This document shows, in pieces, positions 39,701-51,700 of a stretch of DNA of 64,000 nucleotides; within the stretch, counting starts at the first letter, position 1; each line of letters starts with the position of its first letter. The translations under genes were made by a program, and so were the position numbers. The DNA comes from Panorpa germanica. Lineage: Eukaryota > Arthropoda > Insecta > Mecoptera > Panorpidae. The notes below the pieces were generated by a model that worked only from the letters and a program-made list of their open reading frames with translations, was not told the origin of the DNA and did not search any database. The DNA lies in NCBI GenBank assembly GCA_963678705.1, contig OY783212.1:4588001-4652000 (forward strand). The letters run 5' to 3'.

Positions 39701-42700
39701 CATTGATAATTATGGTTTCTGTTATATTTAGGATAGTAATTAATTTGTTTTATATTATTTTCACAAAATTATGTAGACTACCATAGAGTTAAGAAGTTTA
39801 TGTTATTTTGTGTAATTTTGTTTATAATAGTTTTAAGAAGTTCACATTATTTTTTGTAAATTGGTTTATAATAATTTTATGTAACATTGTATAATTTGAT
39901 ATTGGTTGTGAGCTTATCTACTTCTGCTGGCTGGCAATTTATGTTCAGTACAAAATTAGTACAGAACATAAGAAGATGTCTCTGTTGGCATTCCAACATT
40001 ATAATGTATTGTTGTCTCTAATAGAAGTAATGCGCATGACTACAATACGACGACTGCTGTACGCTACAGCGATATGGCATTCGTGTCAGTTGTGTTTTGG
40101 GCTTCTACACTGTCAAGATCATAATTCCCAACCATCTTGTTATTATAAGAATGTTGGTTCAAAGTAATTAAAAAGTGTAAAATTATTTTATCATTAAACA
40201 ATTGAATAATTATTCAATCTACAAATACTCGCATGGTTTTATTTCGTACAATAGCTATTTCAAGGAATAATAAAATTTCAATATTATGTCTGCCTTAGCA
40301 GGGTTAAAGAAAATAAAAACTTATTATTCTTTGACTTGACTTGATTATTCGACTACCAACAGCTACAAAACATTACCACAACACTGACCTACTCAACAAA
40401 TAACTGACGTTAAAATGCATTTCACGTCATACAAATATGGCCGACCATTTCTAGCGCTAAAACTACAATTCAAACTTTTAATTGCTATATCTCCATCAAC
40501 ATTTAGATATTTAATAAAATAGACACGCCAATACACATTTATTAACATCAATTTCAATCAACAATTGAAAAATCGACCACTAAAAAATGAGGACACAAGC
40601 CCATTACTGTAGTATAATGACGTATGTATTTCATAGTCTAACGCGGGCAAACCATGACAACATGCTACGTTTATACGGGACGTATAACAACACTAACTAT
40701 GAACAAAGTATTACTTATTCTTATTTTTAATCTAAATCTGTATTTTCGTGCTGGACACCCTATAATTTAAACCCGATAATTTTAAATTCGATAGCATTAT
40801 ACCCAATATCAAATTATTTTGCACACGGTAATAAGAAATTAATAAAAGTCACTAACTAATTATACTAATAATTAAATTATAATTTATGATTATAATTATT
40901 AACTTGTAGTGACGTTTAAGATTTACCGTCTAATTTATGCAAATTAATGAATTTTTAATGTTGTGAGATAAATTACTTGTATTAAGTATTTTGTGAAAGC
41001 ATTCACATTTTTAGACAAATCACTTTAAGCATAATTTCTTTTCTAAGCATAATTTCGAAATTTCCAAAGAAACGTAAATTTTTAATGTAGACATACTAGA
41101 CTTAACTCCAATACTCTTAGCAAATAATGTGTTCCAGTGTGAGAGACCCTCAGAGTTTGTTCATTTATCGAACAACCTTTCTATTGTACTATAATGTAAA
41201 ATTGATCTATTTCTTTACTGCACAATATTTCACATATTGTGTGTGTTTAAAACAGATGTCCTCTGGGTGTCTGAAGCAGTTAGGTTGTTAGGTTGAATAG
41301 AATAAATTTATTCCATGACTGGCAATGAGATAAACTCAACAAATGATAAACAAATCAAAATAAACAAATATACCAATCATATAAAATCTACAAAACACAC
41401 AATCGCAGTAATAAAATTTAAAAAAAATACAGAAATATATTTATGTTATTTCTCTTATAAATTACAATAATACATTAATTAATATTGCAATTTTAATTAT
41501 AAATTAATAACATTCTTAATGAAGTTATTATAAATTTCTTATGTAAATATTTAACGAATGATTCAGAGATTGATATCCTTGTTGTTTGATTGTCAATAAT
41601 ATGGGCCAAGGACGTAAGTTTATACTTATCATCGCTCTGCACTGATGATTTTATTTAAGTAGCCTGGCACTGTCAGTAGAAATGGACCATATGTTAATTT
41701 AGAATTAAGATCAGAGGCTTATTCGACATTACATAAAACAATGCGCAAATTATTGATATGGATGTAATATTCTTAATTTTCAGGATCTTTATTAAAACAT
41801 ATTTTAAATTTAATATAGAACAAATCACGTTAGTTCGGTGGTGACTTATACTTAAAAAAGGTTATAAGAGCGGTATAAATCTATAATACGATAATGAATT
41901 TTATCTTATTCGTTTCTATATACGAGGCGTGTTTTTTAAGTAAGTACCGTTTTGGAATTAAAAAAAGACGTGCAAAGATATTGCAATAATTTTATTTTTA
42001 CATGAAAGCCTGTACCTTATTCTACTTTTCTACAGCCATTACAGTATGATTCTTCATTGTATACGTTGTTTACTGAGTGTTTAAGATGCCTCCGACAATC
42101 GTGTGTCCCGCCGATTGTGAAGTACGGGCTGTTATACGATTTCTTAGTGCTAAAGGCGTAAAACCGATCGATATTCATCGTGAGATCTGTGAAGTTTACG
42201 GACAAAACATTATGAGTGATGGAATGGTAAGAAAATGGGTGAGAGCATTTAAAGATGGCCGCACAAATGTGTATGATGAAAAAAGTCAAAACAGTTGTGA
42301 TACAGTGGTTAACAAGTCAGGCGGCAGAATTTTATGAGGAGGGTATTCAAAAACTGGTGCCACGTTATGACAAGTGCCTCAATATTCACGGAAATTATGT
42401 AGAAAAGTAGATTAAGGTACAGGCTTTCATGTAAAAATAAAATTATTGCGATATCTTTGCACGTCTTTTTTTAATTCCAAAACGGTACTCACTTAAAAAA
42501 CACGCCTCGTACATTATAGAAAAATAAGTGAGTCAGTGCTTTTTAGTTATATCGGCAGTTTATACCCCACAACTTGTTTTAATTATGAGTCACCGCCGAA
42601 CTCTCGTAATTTGAACTATATCTAATTTATTTTATAACACATATTTGCTGTCACTTTTTAACCTGTTAATGTCAATATCAACAATGGTTTGTTTCGGTCG

Positions 42701-45700
42701 TGGTTTATATTACGTTCTACAAATGTTTAATATATCCGGACAGAATAACGTAGATTAAGAAATAGTTGTCCTGCATAACCTTTTTTCTGTAGTGTTAGAA
42801 AACAAGTGGACACATTCTAAAGCTTGATACATTTTAACATTTCGATTTAGCGTTTTGAAAAAAATTTAAGAAATGAAAATATATTGTTTGTCATTCCAAT
42901 TTACATGATTGTTTTATAACTAGTACAGAGAACATTTCAAAGAAACCAAGGTCACATGGTTCTAATATGATTTTTATTGTTTCAGGATCAGTACGAAAAT
43001 TTGGCGGCGCACACCAATAAAGGAATAGATTTTTTGGAACGATACGGACATTTTCTTAGAGATCGATGTGCAATAGAAAATGAATATGCCGCAAAACTCA
43101 GGTACGGTCATATGAATATGAGTATTAACAAGTTGTAAAATGACATTGTTATACATAAACTAAGTATACTACACTGTTATATTTGTTTACATTAAGTTGT
43201 AATAAAAATGTGTTATTACAAACGCTATGTGAATGTGACGGGATATGGATATGCACAAATACAATACAGCAACATTAACAGTCACGTTTGTGTGTTTGGT
43301 GTTTCTTGAATTATTGTGTAAGTCATGTTCACTATATACTATGGAATTTTGTTGTCTGAAAAAAAAAGAAACAGAACTGGTTTTTATTATTATTATTTTT
43401 AATAAATGTTTACATTTTTAATTAAATTTTATATTTAAACATTATATCAAATTTATGTACTATTATGTACGGATTATATCAAAAAAATGTACTATTTATA
43501 CGACATCGTTTCAGGATGATTATTGTCTTCTTTTCTCAAGTATTGAATTTAGATTTTAATAAGAGTGGAAAGTTCCACATAGTCAGACTGCAGACTGCCT
43601 TTATATTATCGAACGCTTTATGTCAAAATTCCCCAAATTTTTGAGACTGTCGACCTCTACATCACCGAAGATGCTTTACAAAAGTGATACTATGTAGTCG
43701 AAAATCGTAAAAAGTTTTACTATTCCGCAATCACCGTTGATTTCGACCAATTTGCGGTATTAGTTCTGCCACCGATGACCTTCTACTGTGCTGGCAAGTT
43801 TTACGTTGTCATATATGCGCACTACATTGTTGCATGGAAGCCTGGAACGCAGCAATAAGAGATTCAACTATGATCCTATATTTTAATGTTCCAACTGTAT
43901 GTTTATATGTTTACGCGATTCGTATGGTAGCCCGAAAACGATTCCAGAGAATTTTTGCAAAATTTCATATTTCGTAGAGAAAAAAATTCTTAGAATTTCG
44001 CGTCCGCGGATTTTCCCCTGAACTTCCTGGAAACCCGTAATTTTCGAAAAACGTAACGGTCGAGGGTAAAATTGGACTAGAAAGTTGAAATTTTATATAT
44101 GGGCTAACTTTGGTATCTAATTTACAAATCGAAAAAAAAAATCCCAAATTTTGAAAAAAAGTTGGTGAAATAACGAATAAATTCGAAATATTTTTTATTT
44201 TGTTGAAAACATATTTTTTTTATTCAATTTATATGAAAAATTATTTTATTATTGAGCGAGTTAAATATTTCAATTTAAAAATAGAATTAAATATGAAATG
44301 TAATTACGAATTATTTTATTGGATTCAAATCATACACGCCAAAAAGACGTCGGTTTGCGACGGGGGTAAACTCTAGTTAAACTATAAAGTAATCATTGTA
44401 AAATTCCAGCCCACATGTATTAAATTAATCTTAAATCTGACGATAGATGCCAATATGGAGAATAAGGAACTTTAGATCTTATAATATTTGAATTCATAAA
44501 TTATAGTTTACAAAGATCAAAAGTTGACATTGAAATATTAGATGTGATTAAAACCTTTCCTATTAATACCACATTTTTGGTTAGTAATCCTAAATTAAGT
44601 AGTGAATTATTTAAATTTCAAGATAATACTGAAATAGATTTATAAATTACAGGTAAAAGTATTATATTTAAAAAAAACTGTGGCTATGATAGTTAATGTC
44701 AAGGTAAATTCAAATAAATAAACATATATATTTTTTAATTTTAATTAAGACTATACCACTGCACATGATACAGGTCTTTCCACAACATAATTCCCTGTTT
44801 TTCTGGGATAATATCTGGGTTTTTAGTTTCCCAGAGTTGGCTGACGTAACGTAATTCTTTCACTAGCCATAACTGATTTATCCTGTGTTTTATCAATTTC
44901 CTTGCTGTATATTCTTCAATAGTAGTTAGATGTTAAGATATAGATGTTCAACAAAGCAGTATTTTGTGTGTTAGCACAATGTACGGTTAGTTACCAATAT
45001 CCCGTCATATTTAGTAATACTTATTGTTAATTCAACTGAGCATAACATTATTACGTTACTTCCCTCAGATTTTTTAACAAAATTAAACACAAACAAAAAC
45101 TAAAGATTTAATTATTTGTATAAAAGATACAATTGTTAAAGAGAATGGTAATTCTGGGATATTAGCAGCAGATATAGATAACAATGGCATCTTTTTTTGC
45201 GCACAATTGGTCTGAACTCTCAAAGATCGATGTGGGCGAACTGCCAGACTTGCACGACCTGTTTTAGCGCCCACCGCCCCACCATTTCAGATTCCCTGTA
45301 TGTCCTACCTTCAAAGTAATCAGGATTTGCAAGAAAAACCAGAAGATTTGGTTAGTTGACAGTAGTAACGGCCATATGAAAACGTTTTATACATTATTCG
45401 ACATTCCTGATTACCTGATCTTTAAATATTATATTTTTGTCAACTTAAATTGTTGAAATACGTTTTCAACGACTATAGCAACGAGAAAGTCAATGTGCAA
45501 AAATGGTTGCCAATGGAAAAAGAACGCTAATTAAGACAAAGGCGGCTATTTCGAATTCCAAAAATTCGTACTGCAATAGTGAGTTTTTAGAAGGTTGTTT
45601 TGGCGCCATATTTTAAATGGCAACAGTGTTGTATTTTAAATTAGTCGTTAGACAACATTACATTACGTTTAGAAAACATTAACAAAGTTCATTATAAGTT

Positions 45701-48700
45701 AATATATTAAAAGTGACAAACCGAATAATATTTTGATTACAGATTTCTTTTAATTGGACACACAAACTTTTAAATGCTAGAAAAGTGGGAGTAAATATTT
45801 TTGGCAAACTGGTTAACCAATCCAGTACATACATACATTATTTCTTTTTTTTTTTATTTATAATGTTTTCATTTCTGAAAAGTAACACTTTCTCCACATG
45901 TCTTATTTCATAAGACGCGTTTGATTGTTAGAAACAAAATAGGATTATTTTTTTACAACGCACTTAAAATAATTTAAATTTTATTTACAAGAGTTAAACT
46001 AGTATTTAACTTTAATTATTTTATTATGTAACTACGGTAAAATGTGTTAATATGAATAAATATGTAATTACAAACAATTTTTTTAATTGTACAAGTTATA
46101 ATATTTTTTATTATATATACCTCGTTAAGTTAGCTAATGGTCTTATGTACATACTCATAGGAAGGAAGTTACGCCGTATCAACTGTTCTTGTATAATTTC
46201 TTTAATAATATATTATTAGAAACCATATTATGTATACATAATCAAAATTTAAACAAATGTAAGGAAAACTGTTCATTATGTTTCTATATAAATTAATTTA
46301 TTTATGCAAGAGATTTACCTAAATTAGAGATCATCCGACTAGCGTTGGTAACTCACTTATTAACAAGTTTTAACCACTTTCTGATCGCCAAATGTCAGTC
46401 TGTAAAAAAGTTCCTCCTATTTAGTATACGGGAGGGATTTCATAAATGGTTTGAATACTGGGTCTGCTGTAGTAATACAAGAACCTTATTTTATGTCCCC
46501 AAAACAATGGCCCTTATTTGTAATCTAAATTGAATTTTCTCCCTTGTCAATATAAAAAATATATAGTAACACTCGGTTTCCAAAATAGTACTCTAGTTTG
46601 GAAATCGCTAATCTAATAAAACTTTGCGCTGTAGACTTTATTTATATATGTATTTACACTGTAGATAATTTCTACTTCCGAAAATACATACAAACCACTG
46701 ATTAGTGTGGTTACATTATTTTAACGACAAAAGATTGCGCTCCAAACCATATTTAGAATTGTGATTCATAGTTATGACCTACTGTATCTTGTCACTAAGA
46801 TTCTCAGATTATAAAAGAATTTAAAACAGTTCCGGCCGCGTAGAAAATACTCTTAATGCTATGTGACATAAAGTAATCGTTTACACTAAAGAACCTGCAG
46901 TGTAGTGGCATTGTGAAAAACTTAAAATGTGACTGGATAGAATTGAATTTGACGTGAGAGCAAAAGAGGAAGTCTTTGGAACAAGAAGTAGTGATTCAGA
47001 AAAGGTTGTAAACAACGCATCTACAATATTGAATAAAATCTAATACTGCTTTGTTTATGGTTTCACCATTCTTAATATATAAATTGAAGTCGTACTGTAA
47101 TTGAAGTTAGTATTGCCGTATATAATATAGTCAGGGGCAAAAAATGATAACTCCTTTTCTTTTAAAGTATAACTAACGTATAAAAAGAACACACTAATCT
47201 GACTCATAAAAAACAATCACTTAAAAAGAAACTCTCTTTATTTTTCAGCATATTTTTTGACCTTGGTAAGACCTTGTTAATACATACATACAGAGATAAG
47301 GATATATATGAGAATAAGAAAATATAAAAAGAAATGTAGTTTGGGGTTGGCGCCAGAAATATCACTTGATATCTATTCTATTTCAAAAATATTTTCTAAG
47401 ATGATTGAACACTTTCCTTCAGCAAAAGTAATGAAAATTTTAGTTTGGAAGTCAGAAAATATATAACGTACTTACTACTCACCTTATTTATTTATAAAAT
47501 TGTTTATTTATATCGTTAATTAAGTTATTGTTTTATCAAAATTAAATCGCAATATCCTATATCTTAACAGATAATTTTTATTTTGTAAATGTAAACAAAA
47601 ATTATTAATATGAACATTTATATATAACAAAGAAGATATTATGAAATCTGAATTTCATAGATATAGAAATTTTAATTAAGTTTTTATATTACAGACGCCT
47701 TGTTAAAAGTTATCAACCGAAAAAAAAAGAGGAAGAAGATTATCAGTAAGTAACACACTAATTCAGAGGTCCCCAAACTTTTGGAACACCTTTTTAAAAA
47801 ATAATTTATGAATTTGTATATTAATTTAATTATAATATTCCATTTTTAGTTTTAGTTCATGGAACGCCTTTAGACAACTGCTACATGAAGTTGGAGATCT
47901 AGCTGGCCAAAGAGAAGTAGTTGCGGAAAATCTTACAACAATTATTAATGACAACATTTCACTATTAGCTAAAGAATTACGAGATGAAAGAAAAGTTAGT
48001 TGTATACAAATTTTACATTATTAATATTGAATACAATAATAAAATCACTAATTATATTTTATTTTACTTTAGAAATATTTAACAGATGGTTTAAAAATGC
48101 AACAAAACTTATCTGCACAACTTTCATCATTAGATAGGGCACGAAAAAGTTATGAAAAGGCATTCAGGTATAACTTGACATATCCACTTATATTTGATAT
48201 ATTGACGATAAATTATAAAAGAAATTGTAATTAATTGTGTTATGTTTGTTTTTAGAGAATCAGAACGAGCATTAGATAATTATCAAAAAGCTGATGCAGA
48301 TTTTAATTTAAGTAGAGCGGAAGTTGAAAAACAAAAAAACAATATGTCTATGAAAGCATTTCAATGTGAAGAAACTAAAACAGAATATGCTAACCAATTA
48401 CAGAAAACAAATGACCTTCAACGCTCTCACTATACAATACAACTGCCTGACGTTTTTAATAGATTACAAGAATTAGATGAACGACGAGTTCGCGGGCTCC
48501 GAGAATTCGTCCGGGGGACAGCACAAGCTGAAATAGCTGTAGCACCTATAATAGAAAAATGTTTACAAGGAATATGTACGGCGGCCGATCGAATAAATGA
48601 TAAAGAGGTATTAATAAGATCTAACACCTTCTTAATATTTAATAAAGAGTATGTCTCAAAAGTCAGAACTTACTTGAAATTTAAAATGTCTTCCACTTTT

Positions 48701-51700
48701 TCTTGTAAAGGATTCAGCACTTGTGATAGAGCGATATAAGTCGGGTTTTCAACCTCCGACGGATTATCCATTTGAAGATCTCTCCAAAGCACCGCATTCT
48801 GTGCAACAAGCACCAATGCAAGCATTAATGCCCGGTCCTCATCCTCACCACCCTCATCATACAGTTAAAGGAACACTAAGTGCCAACAAACTCAAGAAGA
48901 GAGTTGGTATATTTAACATTTTTAGTAGTAATAAGGTAATTATAAAAAAAAAGTATTTATGATATTTTTCTGTAGATATAATATGCAAGTATAAATTAGA
49001 CGTCAAAGAATCAATGACCTTGAACGCTATATATGCATGCTTTTTAAAATTATGCAATGAATTATAATTTTTTATTAAGTGAATATTAGTTCTTTCTATT
49101 TCATTAATAATTTATGAAATGTAATAATTTTAAAAATCATGTGAGGAAAATCTATTCTCTTTTTATTTTTTATATAAAAATAATCTTGTAACGGATTAAG
49201 TTTTATCAGATATACAACACATTTCAGATAAATTTCAAACTTAAATAAATATTGTACAATATTTAATTCGTTCATTTCATCATTTCATGTCTCATATATA
49301 TTTGTCTTAACTGATTAACAAAGCTTGATATGGGAATTTCTAACATTATTGCAAAGAATGAATGATAGCATCATTTTTATAATATCCGTTATCGGTCATC
49401 CCACAATTTGTGTCATAATGTGTATTTTACAGTAATTAGACATAATAGAAAAATGACATTACTTATGGGATTACCTAATAACTCCTCAAAAAACTACTTT
49501 ATATTATACACTCAATCTTATTTTAATTTTCTTAGGGTGATCGAATTATAGATTATTAATCTAGCAAAGTATAATTAGTAATTATTAAATTTTTTCTTTT
49601 CGTATACTTGGTGTGGTGTCGGATGCTGTTTTCATTACAATATATGGAACCAATCACATTGTAAAAAGTAAGTATAACAAATGTAAATTTATTCAATGTT
49701 AATTTGTTCCGTAATTTTTACTGTTTTATGTGCTTCTGTTGAAATCGTTTAAATATAGTTTTACATCTCAGAACTATTCTTAATTTTGATAATGAATATT
49801 GATAATAAAGTAAGAACCATCTATTTGTAAATCAAAGAACAAATTAATATTGAATTTGCATGGGTCAATGTTTGATTGTATGTATTCGCTTTCTTAACAC
49901 ATGTGCTTGTTTCACGCTGACAGAAGTTTCTAGACGCCTGTCTAACCGTCAAGGTATGCCTTTTCTTGCTTATCATTAGTCAGCTTTATGTTTTTACATT
50001 GTTATGACTGTATTCCAAGACATATATAAGATGAATTGCTTGTCATGTAATCACTACTGAACAATTGTTCTAATGCGATTTAATTTTTATACGTTAACTG
50101 AATAAATACTTGTTGGAATACAGTACTGCAAAATCGACTAAGAACTTAATGTAGACGTTATACGTTAATTTTATAAACCATGCTACAATACAGCATACTT
50201 ATAACAATTAACTTAATTTTTAGTTTCGTTTATCTCAGAAATTGGCTGAATATTTAAAATAAAAAATGGCGTAGTTTTTTTTTTTCATCGTGTTTGTTTT
50301 CTTTTAAATAAAATAATTATACAAATAATTTTACTTAACATAACCGATTTGTCTTTGTCATATTATAATTCGTGCAATTTATATGTATGTAAATATTAAA
50401 TAATCTATATTTACATGCAGAACTCAATGTCAATTGATGGAAATAAGGAGGATTATAGTGATCTTCCACCAAATCAACAACGAAAACGTCTCGGTGCACG
50501 TGTTCAAGAGTTACAGCAAAGAGTAGCTCAAGAAGCCGCTGCAAGAGATGGCCTTATGAAAATGAAAGTTGTTTACGAAGCAAATCCAGCATTAGGAGAC
50601 CCAATGACAATTGAAGGTATAATAATTCAAAGTATAATGCTAATTATGAATATAATGCTGAGCATTATTTATCTAAGAATGTAAAATATGATTGTCATAT
50701 TATAAGGTGTTTTTTTCACCATAGGACAATTAAATGAATCAGAGCACAAACTTGAAAAACTTCGTACTGAACTACGAAAATTTGAAGGATTTTTAGAAGC
50801 AGCGTTAAATCAACAACAAATACAAGGAAGTAGTCCGCAGCCTCACAGATCAAATGGAACTAGAAATCATAGGTATTAATTTTTATTTGATATTATATTC
50901 CGTTAAATACCAATATTATTATCGCCGGCATTCTACTATATTGGCAATGTTAATGGAAACACAGAAACAGATTGGAAAACATAGCGCCATAACGACAACG
51001 CCATAATAGTCACGAGTCACTGTTGTTGTCAGTTTAAAAGTCTAGTATTATTATTCAATATTACTTACCAAAATAGGAAAATAAAAATAATTGTAAAACT
51101 TTTTCAGAAATTCAAATGGTAGCGGAGATGCTGATGAAGGCAGTTTATCTAGATCAGCAAGTGATAGCAGTGTAGCTGGACCAACAACCGCCACAACAGC
51201 TTCTGTGAATCATGGGTAGATAATTTGTAACATACATAAAAAGTTTTTTTAAATATTTATTTGAGTGCATCAACTTTCGATTATTAGTAGCACTTAAAAA
51301 TTTATAATATAAACATTTTTTCGGTTACTCTTGTTCTATTTTTTTGTATTTGCTTTTCGTATTTTTGTGTTCATGGGCCTGGTAATTTAAATAAATCTTT
51401 TTTTTCACTTAATAAAAACCAAGCTCAGAAAATATAACTGTGGTCTGGAAATGGAACCCAAAAACACAGCAGTCTAGCGTATAGCATCAATGATTCCGCC
51501 CACTGTGTCTTCAAATAGAATTTTTATAAAGATTATAAATATGCACGCATAAATTGCATTAAATGTTGTTTTTGCAGTAGTTCCGCCAGTCCGGAGTCAG
51601 GATTAGGAACATCACATAGTTCGCTTCCAGGGCCAATTGGAGACCAAGAGAACACAGAAGAAATGTATTACGAAGCTGATACATTGCAACCTCTAGGTTC

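Larger units (their letters stand above)
37128..40250 (+). mobile_element. BEL/Pao LTR element, internally deleted, 3.1 kb
   Basis: Two 309 bp LTRs appear identical base for base. A 5 bp duplication ATAGC (37123-37127 and 40251-40255) flanks it. The interior is far shorter than a complete BEL element: it keeps a Gag region joined to short Pol fragments, with no protease, no reverse transcriptase catalytic core and no integrase. Identical LTRs mean it moved recently, necessarily with enzymes supplied by another copy. Confidence 0.9.
41814..42620 (-). mobile_element. MITE copy B, interrupted by mariner
   Basis: Once the mariner (41923-42509) is removed, it forms an element of about 215 bp with inverted ends of roughly 36-45 bp (AGTTCGGTGGTGACTTATAC on the left; right end inverse AGTTCGGCGGTGACTCATAA). 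It matches MITE copy A at 28489-28696 in opposite orientation. Confidence 0.75.
6777..42985 (+). other. Cip4 intron 1 (36.2 kb), transposon-filled
   Basis: It is bounded by a donor GTACGT after the eighth codon and an acceptor TTTCAG before GATCAGTACGAA. The length makes exon 1 easy to miss. It contains two LTR retrotransposons and at least six smaller elements, listed separately. I found no host gene nested in it on either strand. Confidence 0.85.
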
